From contig NC_073354.2 of assembly GCF_027580225.2 (NCBI RefSeq), forward strand, positions 12,876,501 to 12,940,500: a DNA stretch of 64,000 bases, read 5' to 3'. The DNA comes from Misgurnus anguillicaudatus. Lineage: Eukaryota > Chordata > Actinopteri > Cypriniformes > Cobitidae. The notes under the pieces are model-generated. The model was not told the DNA's origin, made no database searches, and saw only the letters and a list, made by a program, of their open reading frames with translations. A program made the translations under genes and the position numbers. Below, piece by piece: positions 25,301-37,700 of the stretch (position 1 is the first letter of the stretch; each line of letters begins with the position of its first letter).

Positions 25301-27657
25301 CCACATTTAAAGATGATATGAATTTGAGGTATATAGTTTCGATCTTCCTGATGCCTCTGTATAGATCAGTGTGGTAGACCATTCTACTATGAATTTTTCA
25401 TGTTGCTGCAGGCCAAATCTTACCAGGGGTTTTGACAGTGGTAAAGCCAGTGAATCCTCCTCCAACTCCACCCAAGAAGCCTCGCTCTTTTACACCCATG
25501 GTGGAATCCCCATACGAGAAACCAAAGCCTTTTGCCAAACATCCCCAGGTTCCCACAATACCTGCTGAACAACTAGAAGAATATGGTAAGAAATGACTAC
25601 ATATATCAGAAACGTGTCCTCTACTTTGTCAATATCTGTAATATTACATCCTAATGGTTTGTCCACCGAATAAGCAAAGTCATTCCCGCTTCTACATCTT
25701 TCAGATGAGCAACCCTATGACAATTCATTCGAGGAACAATCTTTTGAAGATACTGACGTATTTGATCCTCCAGCCGTTCCGGATTTTAAGCCAGTACCTC
25801 CGTTAGTTTCTGGTTCTGTAAGACCAAGGTCAACTCACGATGAAGCCTTATCGGAACAACTGACTCCGAAACATCACACCGCAGGGGACGTGCTTCCAAA
25901 CATGGATCGCAAAGACTATGGAGAAGTAGATTACAAATCTGCAAGCTCTCCGCAGCCAGACATCCAAATGCGAAATTCACCCGTCAGTCGAAATTTATCG
26001 CCCCTCTCAGGGTAAGCTATAATGCTCATAAGAATTTACTAAATGATGTAAAATCATTCCTAAAATGTTGTGATCATCTTCCAGGACCAATGATTACAGT
26101 GATTATATCTATGAAGACCTTGTTGTGAACAAAAAAGGGAAAACACCTAAGACCAAGAAGCTGAAAGGACCTCCAAAGAGTAAGAGAGAAAAGTCTTTAC
26201 TAAAGTCCTGTTATAGAAAGTATGTCGATTTAGGAAGTAAAAGTGTAGTGATTTACATTCTCAATAATCTTATCTCTGATAAACACTTGACCCACAGAAA
26301 TGATAAACATATGTCATGCTGTTTTAGATTCTCATCTGATTTCTCGTCTTTTTCTTTTTGTTGTGACTCAGATCCGTATGCTGAATCTGTGGTAAGTTCT
26401 TTATACACTTATCAATATCAATATACACTTATCAAGAGCTCAGATGCAAAACCCGCTTTGACATGAAAGTATTGGATAAACGTATAGTATGTTATGAGAG
26501 CATTTGGTTAATTATCTTATTTTGACGGAGGTGGCATTTAGCGGCTTTTGCGTCTGGGCTCCTCATTTATTGGTGATGAAATAACAGTTTTCATAGTAGT
26601 ATTGTCATCTGTTTGTATGTGACGATCTGTTCGAACATGTTGTCTTTGTTCATTGTCCGTTAATCTCCCAAACATTTTCAGGCAGAGGAGACTCCCAAGA
26701 AAGGCTTGTTCACCAGGTTTGTAGCTTCAGTTTGTTTTTATGTTCTTGCTCCTAAACTATATTCTTGTTGGTGCTGCAGTTAAACTACGTTTCTGACAAA
26801 GGTCTTCAAACTCTATCTACAGGAAGAACTCAGAAAAAGTGGTTGAGGACAAAGAACTAAAGAAGAAAGAGAAACAGCGAGAGAAGGAAAAAGAGAAAGA
26901 GAGGGAGCGAGAGAGGAAGGAGCAGAAGGAAAAGGAAAAGAAGGAGAATGAAATGAAGAAAAAATTCAAGGTAATATAAAAATGAAGTGCTGAAGTCCCA
27001 GCTTAATTTTAGGTTGATTTCCCTGGAAAATATAAATGCTGTGGTGCTGCCATAATATTTCAACCAGCCCAAAAAAGTAACATTGTCTCCACTAATGGTG
27101 TGAGTTTAGGGGTGGGACTATCTGTTTGTCTAACCAATGACAGGCCAATGTTTATTAATTTTTGCAATATTGCTAACAGTACAGCATTCACACACCTTAT
27201 ATCATTGCAAAAACAACTCAGAAAATGTTTTAATTTGATGCAACAATCCATCATAGGTTAAATTACAAACCAACGGGTTGGGTTTGTCCCTTTTTGAAAT
27301 GACATGGGTTGTAATACCCCAGCTTTTTTAGACTGTAAGTCTTGTTACGTTTATTAATTTTCAACCAACAGTCTCATTAATAAAGGTACAAAAGACAACA
27401 CTTTGGTGGTACCCTTTTAAAAGGTACCCTTTGGACTTCAAGGGGTCATATTATGAGATTTTTTTAAGATGTAAACTAAATCTTTGGTGTCCCCAGATTG
27501 TGTAATTGAAATTTTAGATCAAAATACTCCACAGATAATTAATTTCAGCATGTTAAAATTGCCACTTTGTAGGCCTGAGCAAAAGTGTGCCATTTTTGGG
27601 TGTGTCATTTAAAATGCAAATGAGGGGATGAAGTGCAAACACTGATCACAATGATGG

Positions 27658-27692
<35 letters not shown>

Positions 27693-28677
27693 ACCTCATT
27701 CACACAGACCTTTGGTCCCAGAAAATACCCGTAAAATTGCCAGACAAGCGTCTGTGTGAACAAAAACTCGTTCTGTTAATCTTCTGGGATCGTTGCCGGA
27801 AAGAGGACCTAGTAAGATACGCGGGTAACCCTCTGTGTGAACAAAAAGCCGCAAGAATGCCGTAATGGGCGTGTCGAAGTGAGGACGCGCGCGTCATCAT
27901 CACAACACAAGTTATGGTTCAGCTCCTTACAACGAGATAACATGCATATAAACATTCATCACGAGAAATGTTGCAAACTAGATTGAAGCAGTTATCAGAA
28001 AATGATAAATGACACGCATAAACAATGACGCACGTGCCGTAGTGAGGACGCGCGTGTCATGGCAACATGAAGTTGGTTCAACTCTTTAAAATGAGGGATT
28101 TACAACATTCACAACGAGAAATGTCAGCAAACTGGACTGAAGCAGATATCAGGTAAGTTAGCTCATTACTTACTGCGTTGAAACGGAGATCATTCAGCAG
28201 CATAAAAGAATATCGCGTCACGTGCTCATTTGAGCTATAATAAACGAAAATACCCGCGCGTCATCCCAACAAGTCGTTCAGCTCCTCAAAATGCGGGTTT
28301 TAAATGCATATAAACAATCACGATGAGAAATGTCTGAAAACTGTATTAAAGCAGAGCTCAGGGAGCTCGTCAAATCTCCACTCAGAAGCTGAAATCATTC
28401 ACCAGCATTAGAACGCGGTGCGTCACGCGCTCCTTAATAATCTTATCATAAAGAAAAAAGTGCACGCGAGTGGTTCTTGGAGGGAGAAATAATATATAAT
28501 ATGCAAACTTCAGACGCTGCGTAGAAGAGAGGGCGGGACTTTCAATAGGTCACGTGTCTTTCCGGGACCGTCACATGCCGGATAAACTTGGCAGTGTGAA
28601 TGAAAAAAAATCTAACTATTCCGGAAAATCCAGGATTCATATGCCGTGTATTTTACGGAATTTGTGTGTGAAAAGGG

Positions 28678-28755
<78 letters not shown>

Positions 28756-31700
28756 CAAAATGGCTGTGCCGTGGTTGAATAGTGCAGATAAAGGGGGCGG
28801 TATTATCCTATTCTGACCTCACAATAGGAGCCAAATTTCAATGACCTATTTTTTCACATGCTTGCAGAGAATGGTTTACCAAAACTAGTTACTGGGTTGA
28901 TATTTTTCATATTTTCTAGGTTGATAGAAGCACTGGGGACACAATTATAGCACTTAAAAATCAAAAAAGTCAGATTTTCATGATATGTCCCCTTTAAAGG
29001 CGGGGTGCATGATTTTTGAAAAACACTTTGAAAAAGGGCCAAGTACCAAACACCAGCTTATAGCCAATCAGCAGTAAGGGACGTGTCTACTAACCAACAT
29101 TGTTGCCTGGGTTGCGTATGTGTGGGGTGGGTCTATCAACAGAAGGTCCAGATTCTATTGGGGTATTGGTGTGTTTGTTTACGTGATTTCAAATATCAAC
29201 ATTGGCGTTCAGAGATCATGCCCCCGGCCTTTAAAGATTGCATATTAGTACCTCAATACGTAGTGGTACTTATACATATTGTTACATCATAGGTAAATAT
29301 CTACACCTAAATCATGCATATAGGACCTTTTGAAAGGGTACCGTCCCAGTGACATCTTTTGTACCTTTATTTCTGACAGTGTAGTGTTGGGCCTAAAAAA
29401 GCACATTTAAACAAACAGCTGCGTTTTTCCATTTTTGACCCAACACTGGGTTGTTTATAAAGTGCAGTGGGGTAAGAAAAATTAACTTAAGTTTACTTTC
29501 TTATCCCATTGGCAAATATTTGCTCTTGTTTTAAGCATAAACTCACTTGATTTAGAATTGTTTTACAGAAAACAAGACTTAATATAATTTGTTCTCAAGT
29601 ACATTTGTTGGTTCAACTTAAATAAGTAAGCTACCTGGTTGCCTTAAAAGTTTGAGCAAATTCAACTTAAAATATTAGTTAACTCCAAAAATTGTTGTGT
29701 CAACTAATAACTTACTTTTTTTAAGCTGAAACTTTTTTTACAGTGTACTGGAAAACAAGACAAACATACTAAAAAATCATTTTCATTGCAGTGCATTTAA
29801 AGGGACACTCTTTTTTGAAAATATGCTAATTTTTTCAGCTTCCCTATGTTACACATTTAATTTTTACCTTTTTTGGAATCCATTCAGAGTCTCCGAAGTA
29901 AATCTCCGAGTCTGACGTACCACTTTTAGCATAGCTTAGCATAATCCATTGAATCTGATTAGACCATTAGCATCGTGCAGAAAAAAACCCCCAAAGAGTT
30001 TTGATATTTTTCTTATTTAAAACTTGACTCTTCTGTAGTTAAATCGTGTACTGGGCCGACAGAAAATTAAAAGTTGCGATTGTCTAGTCAGATATGGCTA
30101 GGAACTATACTCTCATTCCGGCGTAATAAGGACTTTGCTGATGTAACATGGCTGCAAGAGGCACAATGATATTAAGCAGCAGCTTTTAATTTTCTGTCGG
30201 TCTTAGTACACGATGTAACTACAGAAGAGTCAAGTTTAAATAGGAAAAATATTGAAAGCTTTTGGTTATTATGCCGTGATGCTAATGGTCTAATCAAATT
30301 CAATGGATTATGCTAAGCTATGCTAAAAGTGCTAGCGCCAGACCCGAAGATCAGCTGAATGGATTTCAAAATGATAAAATGAAATGTTTAACTCTAGGGG
30401 AGCTGGAAAATTAGAATATAAAAAGTGGCCCTTTAAATTGTTCAAAAATTAAAATAAATAAATAAAAACATTCTTATCTAATATGGGCATTGCAGTAGTT
30501 TCTGTAGCATCTGTGCCTGTGATCCAGTGGGAAAGAATATAATCCGTAAGAGACACTTGTAAGTTTTGCATTGATAATTTGGCTATTGCTTATTAAGCAC
30601 TCACGGTCCATTTTGCTACCACATCCCACACCACGAGAAAATCAAAGACTGCAATTACCATGACTAAACCTGAACACTCCAATCGATTGTGAAATGAGCC
30701 GTACATTTCAATTTCTCGCTAACAGTTAAAGTCTAGTTTTTAATGCATGCGCCAAGGTCAGTTCATTTAACTCTGTGTGTGTGTGTTGCTGTTTGATGTA
30801 TAGATCACAGGGCAGGAAGAGCCCATGTATCAAGTTAAAGTGATCCAGGATTGTAAAGGCCGTAAAAATGACCTGCCGGTAAAAGTTGGAGAAACTGTGA
30901 GCATCATTCGTACCACCAGCTGCCCTAAAGGGAAATGGCTTGGCAAGGACACCAACAACAGATGTAAGCTCAACACAACAAATCACAGGAATGCACACAT
31001 CTACACACACGCGCATTAATGCAAGTCACAAATGATTAGCATTGCTGTTAAATTACGACTGCAGATAAATACGTGCCCTTATTATGACTTTACCCTGATA
31101 AGGATTAAATGCCTGCATAGATTTCTCGCTAACCAATGACTTAAACTAGTCCTTGAGCTCTGGCTTATCTCTCACACTGTGTATGTAAGCGCTTATCTCA
31201 TTTTTCAGATGGTTGTACTGGAATGTGGAGTGGCAATGCACTGTGTTTTTTTGTTTTTTTTTTGCAGATGGCTATGTCCCAGTAGAGAGCATGGATTTGA
31301 ATATCGATGGAATTATGGAGCTGGGGAAGATGACATCAGCGACCAACAGACCCAATGGCAACGGTGTCAGGGATGGAGAGCACACCAGTACAGACAGCAG
31401 GTAACCATGGAAACGACTACAGCCTTAACACTATACCGTCTTGTACTCACATCCAAAATTAACCCATCTTTTTTTGTCTCCAAATGTGTTTTTAAGGACC
31501 TCGGATCATTATGCCACGAACCATGAGAGCTGTAAGAACCTTTCATATTCAGTTTTAATGGTTTTCATTTGGTTTAATATCATAATGTCCAAAAAAAAGT
31601 ACAATGGTGCTACCAAGGTATTTTGGACATGCCATTATATATCTTCTTACACGCTGTTCTGTTTTTTTAAGTAATGCAAACATTATTTGCAACTTAGAAA

Positions 31701-34700
31701 TTAATCTTTTGTCACACATTTTATGCTGTGAACAGCCTATTAAGACGTTTTTAGACTGATTTAATGTGTTCATTTCCAATTTCTGTTTATTTCAGTCTCA
31801 GATGACAGTGAGGAATGGACATATGATGATGAGGACGCCCCATACGGCTCATCCGGTCAAATGTCACACTTGTAAGTATCACCTCTGATTTTTGTATGTG
31901 TTTGGCCATGTGTCACTTATCGAATAAACTAGTTCGGCTGTTGTATTCTTTACAAAATAACGTATGTTCAATATTTCAGAGGGCTGAATCAGAGGATGGC
32001 CACGCCAACCAAAGGTGAGTCATGATTCGTGATGAGACATGATTGAAACATTTTCACAGGGACAGCCAAGACAAAAAACAAAAACGATAATATTCAAACT
32101 ACTCAAACTGTTCAAAGGTCTATATTTATTCATTGTCTTTCAAGAATAGATTTCTATTTGTACCTTGATCTATCAGGTAATCCCATTATACTCGAGTTAT
32201 GCTTTTAAAGGGAGAGTGCATCCAAAAATAGAAAAATTCAAGTCACACTGTAAAAAAAAGCAGCGTGAAGTTTAAACAACTTAATTATGTAAGTCAATTC
32301 AACCCAACCCACTTTTTTTTTAATTTTGACTTGTGATTAGTTAGAAAAACAAGTTAGAATTGTGTAACTTAATTTATTAAAATATATGATATTATTTGCA
32401 TATGACTTTCTTGTTTGTTTTGGAGACAAAAGGTGAAGTCATAATAGCAGAATGACTTACAGAAACTTAAAGTGTGACTAAATGCTACAGATTTAAAGTC
32501 CAACAGGATGATTCATGTTGAATTGCATTGAATATAATATCACCGTACTTGTTTTAGGGAGTGAAATCACTTTGGGTCCTGTTCACCAAGCACAGCCGGA
32601 TGGAAATTACTCAGATGTGCAGTAAGGACCATTATGTTCCACTTTACTTCTTTATTTATTGAAATGACATGTTTACTTTATACACTGGTCACTAGCTGTC
32701 ACTTGGTCGGTACCCTTTCAAAAGGTACACTTTGCACCTAAAGAGTTCATAATAGTACTGCAGAGGTACATATCTGTAGTCTACCTGTACCAAAGAGTGC
32801 ATATTAGTACCTCAAAGATATACCCAAATGGTACATTTTAAAGGGTACTGCCCCAGTGACAGCTAGCAAACATGTATGACTGTGTAGATCTATTATACTA
32901 TATCAGATCTGAACTCTTGAACTCTACACTATAAAAATGCCTGGTTGCACTTAAATATTTAAGTTTAAACAAATCGAATTAAAAAAGTCATTTCAACTTT
33001 TTTGACTAGTTAAAAGTCCCTATAATTGATAAAAATTGTCCAATTTTATTTAAAAATTTGATTCAACTTAATTTATAACAACAAGTGTTACAATGACGTA
33101 TTAATTCAAGTCATTTAAAACTAGGTGCAATGAGGAATTTTTTTTTGCAAAAGAACATAAAAATAATTGTATTTTGTGCATTGCAGAGCAAAACACGAAG
33201 CCCTTCAAAAATTGTCCACATTCTTCACACAACCGAAAACGCCCTCTCAGCCTCTACAGATCAACAACACACCAGTGTAAGACATTATTGTCCGTTTATG
33301 TTATTTTGTGTTTTTATTCATTCACTTAACATCACTTTTACATTTTAAAGCTGCTCTATGAATAAAGGCTGAAATTTGACTCGCATCATTATTCATATCT
33401 GTAAACAAAGACAAGATCAGGCGGCAGATGCTACATACACTGAAAAAAATTATTCATTGAATTTAATCAATTTTTTGGGGTGGGTGGTTGAAATCAATTT
33501 ATTTAAGCTACATTTAAACAAAAAAGATTAGTAAAGTAAAATAAAATATAAACATTTTGTTTAAATGTAGCTTAAATGGGTTGATTGCAACCACTTACCT
33601 TAAAAAAAAAAAAGATTAAATTCAATGAATCATTTTTTTCAGTGTAAATAAGTATACCAAAAGGCGGGGTGCATGATCTCTGTTGTTATGTTAATATTTG
33701 AAATCACCTAAACAAACACGCCCCTACCCCACTAGAATCTGGACCTTCTTTTGATAGACCTGCCCCACACATATGCAACCCCGGCAACGATGTCTGTTAG
33801 TAGATACCCCCTTCCTGCTGATTGGCTACGAGTGCGTTTTGGTACTCGGCCCAACTCCCTTTTCCAAAGTGTTTTTCAAAAATCCCGCACCCCGCCTTTA
33901 ACCTAACCCCTGAAAAATTTCCTCCATTACTCAAGTGCTTTAGTTTAATGCACGAATTGCATGATTTCTCTCATTTAACAAGATAGTTGGTGTTGAATCA
34001 ATTTATTTTAGCTTATTAAAATCTCTGGATTTGTAAATTTTACCCATCATGCATTGTGAATATGAACTGCTACTCTTATAGGACTGTTGTTTTGCTGTTT
34101 GTTGTCTTTATTTATACTACTGCAGTTGTCTTTGTTATCATTGTTGCTTTTTATTTTTGTGGTAAAGTTAAGAGCTAATTTTTTCACTTCATGAGATTTG
34201 ATTACTGTCACCATTATTGAGACTTGTGTGTTGAGGTCTCTGTGTAAAGTTGAAGCCTTTGCTTTGCAAGGTGGCCTCTTTTTTGAGAGTCCTCCTAAAG
34301 GAAAACCACCATTTTTTAGTGTTTTACTGTGTTCTTGCCTCAACTTGGATGAACTAGTACATCCCTATCTTTTATCAATGCGTGCGCTTTTGGTCTTTGT
34401 ACAGTGCTTCTCTAGCATTTAGTCTAGCCCCATTCATTCCTATGGCTCCAAACAAAAGTTTCATTTTGTGCCAACATACTTACTCGTGTAACTACTCATG
34501 TAACAGTCTTTAAATAAATAATAATAATAAGTTTATATAAAACATGGAAGTGTTCGGTGGCTTCTAAATTCATCCCTGTTTGGATCCTAAGGAATGAATG
34601 GGGCTAGGCTAAATGCTAACACATTCATGACGCACTGTACAAAGATTAAAAGTGCACGCGTTGAATAAAAATAGGTGTGTGTTGATTTGTCTGGGTTGAG

Positions 34701-37700
34701 GTAAGAACATAGTAAAATATTGAAAAACGGTGGCGTTTTCCTTTAACATTAAATTGCCTTGTACAGCAATCTTAAGTAGGTCCTGGGTTTTATTTCTAGA
34801 TAACAGACATACTGAAAAAATACAAAGTGAATGCACTCTAAGTCATTGTTTTGGAGAGAAGCAACTGCCAAATGCATCGAAATGATGGGTGTAACTCAAA
34901 CCATTACGTTAATCCATGCAGAAGAGCAACGCCAAAACTATCGATGTAGAAAATACAATGAGCAACTCGCAATTGTATATTTCCGCCACATATTGCATTA
35001 GTCAGTCCGTAGCATTCATAGTGCAGCTTTAAGGTTATGAAATTCCTATTAATCATGTGCTGTTCATGTCCTGTTTCCTTGTTCCTTGCTTGTTTGTCCA
35101 TCAAAGAATGAAAATGCCTAGAGCAGGTATGTTTTTGTTATGTTTTGCTTTTATTACATAAACAATTGTATTTATACGCACTAATATTTGTTTTCTTTTT
35201 CTTTACACCATGTCTGATTCGCACGTAAAGTGAATCCTGTCAATCTGTAAGTATTCACATAAAATGTCAACCCCATGCGTATGTGCAGGTTCTCACATGT
35301 AACATGCACACTAATTCAATCATGAGATGACTTTCCTCTGCTGGAGTATGCAGTCAGACTGGTTTTTCATGAATATCTGAAATGCTTTTTTTAGTGTCTC
35401 AATGTCTCGTTCCCTTCGGCATGTTGAGCTGCTGTTCCGTACCAGCACTGCTTATTTATTTATTTGTTTTGTTTTTTTCCTCCCAGAAACGATGAGGTAG
35501 ATGATCATGATGTCCCACACTTCCAGGTCCTCCCTCCTCCAGATCTGTATGCCGACCTTAGTGCTAGCGACTCAGAACCGATATACAGCAGGTACGTGTG
35601 AGATGTGTTAATCAAGAGTGCACACTTGTTTATAATACAGATTGGTCTATGGCTGTAAACGTTTATGATCTATTTTTTGTATTGCTGCACTGCATCTTTG
35701 TTGGATAGCAGTGTTCTGCAACTGTTTACTTATCAGTGACTACTATATGGTCCTGTCCCAAATGGCGCACTTCACGTGGACTTTCGGTCTTGTGGCCTTA
35801 AATTGCACATGCTCGCTTAGTCTACGAGTCCGTAAGGAGTCCCATCTGTCATTTTTACGATCCGCAGTGTGCTTATCAGCGCCCCCTTTGCAACCTGGAT
35901 ACGGGCTTCTGCGAAGCCTGCACTGCTGCAGGCTCCAGCTACTTTACCAACCCAGAAGTCCTTGGAAAAGAGCAATCAAACGACGGATGGGAGGAGTTCA
36001 CACCACTTATCTTCCTATTTCCATTGTGACGCTCGAGTCTGTCCTAAAATGGCACACCCCGGACTTGTGGACTTCCTCAGAGTCCACACTTTGATGACAT
36101 CATGTAGTGCAGACCTTAGGGACCCTTGACATGAATCCAAGAGGGCACACCGGAGTCGTATTTTGGGAAAGACTCTAGCGTCATGCAGGAAAAAGAGAAG
36201 TTGCCCATCAGTGTGAACTCCTACCTTCCGTCGTCTGATTGGTCTGTTTGCTCTTTCGCAAGGACTTCTGGGTTGGTAAAGTGCGCGAAGCCTGCTGGGC
36301 TTCAAGGGTGCACTGTAAAAAAAATCCGTAGAAATCGCAGCTGAGTTGCCGGTAATTTACCGTAGATTTAAATTTATGTTATTTACCGGCAACATTTTGT
36401 TCAAAGTTAAATGAACATTGAACATTTACGGGTCTTTGTCTTTACAGAGTAAAACTAAAAAACAGCATCGAGCAAGACATTCTGGGAAACAAAATCTGAA
36501 GCAAAAAACAGAAAAAGGTTGATGATGATTTCTGGTTCCCAGAATGCTTTGCATGAGGCTGTTATTGTATAGTTTTATTCTGTAAAGATAAAGACTTGTT
36601 AATATTTAAAATTTATTTAACTTTGAACAAACTCTTGCCAGTAAATAACATAAATGTAAATCTACGGTAAATTACCGGCAACCCAGCTGCAATAACATTG
36701 AAATTTTTACGGACTTTTTTTACAGTGTGCAAAGGGGGCGCTGATGAGCACACTTCAGAGCGTAAAAATGACAGATGGGACACCCTACAGACTGGTAGAC
36801 TAAGCGAGCAGGTGAAATTTAAAGGCGGAGTCCACGATGTTTGAAAAACGCTTTGGAAAAGGAGACGGGCCGACTACCAAAACACACTTATAGCCAATCA
36901 AATCAAATCAAATGCCGGGTTGCGTATGTGTGGGGCGGGTCTATCAACAGAAGGTCCAGATTCTATTGGGGTAGGGGCGTGTTTGTTTAGGTGAATTCAA
37001 ATATCAACATTGGCTTTCAAACATCATGGACTCCGCCTTTCGGGCCTTGCGTCTTAAAGTAAACCTCTGGGCCATTTGGGAAAGGGCCTTAATCTTCACA
37101 GAAGGATTTTATTTGTTATTTACACTTTTAAAGGGATAGTTCTTCCAAAAAAAAAAAAATTGTTATCATTCACTCAACCTCAAACTGTTTCAAACCTGTA
37201 AAAATGTCTTTGTTCTGTTGGGCACAAAGAAAGATTTTGAGCAATGTTTGTAACTAAACTATTTTGGAGCACCACTGACTTCCATAGTATTTTTTCCCTA
37301 CTTTCATACTATGGAAGTAAATGCTGCTCCTATTCCTGCTTATTCCTACAAATTACTTCTTGACTACAATGTGCCAAAGTCAGTAGCTCCGGTGTAGATC
37401 CGGTGCAAATCTGGCTTGGAGTCGTGTGCTGTCTAATATTTTATTTTTGGGTGAATTATCCCTTTTAGTTTTTTTTTAAGAAATATTTGTGTTTGTATTA
37501 TGTATATTATGTACACTCTAAGGGCGCAGTCACACCAAAAGCACTTTAAACGCTTGCAAACGCAAGGCGCGACGCACTGCCTTTTTTAAAAAAAGGGCAG
37601 TGCGGTGCGGCTTTTCATATTGCTAAGCAACCACCGAGTCAGCTGTCTTGTCAATCAAATATTGAAGCGTGAGCGCTCTTTTGCTGTTAACTGTCATATT

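Larger units (their letters stand above)
22774..25411 (+). other. fyb2: fyb2 intron 2
   Basis: Holds a palindromic MITE (22846-23067), an ACCCAGC-type repeat (about 23455-23620), a nested pair (23985-24692 containing 24133-24533) and an element with ends GGTGTGCACACCAA / TTGGTGTACACACC (24824-25190). No exon seen. Confidence 0.6.
27438..28998. mobile_element. MITE (TTTGGTGTCCCC family) split by a 1-kb insertion in a CT tract
   Basis: Outer halves 27438-27661 and 28751-28998 match 24133-24533 in order. Between them are (CT)n 27662-27691, a separate element 27692-28680 and (CT)n 28681-28750. Confidence 0.75.
26971..30803 (+). other. fyb2: fyb2 intron 8, stacked repeats
   Basis: 3.8 kb made largely of mobile-element copies: a MITE split by a 1-kb insertion (27438-28998), a GGGGTGCATGA element (28997-29235), a GGTACC element (29236-29385), poly-T/ACTTAA palindromic pieces (29400-29790) and a long palindrome (29800-30435). 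Confidence 0.65.
35750..37091. mobile_element. Composite element with two inner MITEs (fyb2 last intron)
   Basis: Outer ends GTCCCAAATGGCGCACTTCA and GGGCCATTTGGGAAAGGGCC, with inner arms TGCTCGCTTAGTCTACGAG and CTGGTAGACTAAGCGAGCA. It contains 36305-36728 and 36821-37040. Confidence 0.7.

Noticed and set aside
35711..36305. Frames of 127 and 96 codons after fyb2 exon 18
   Set aside because: Inside the composite element 35750-37091, with inverted copies of the same sequence.
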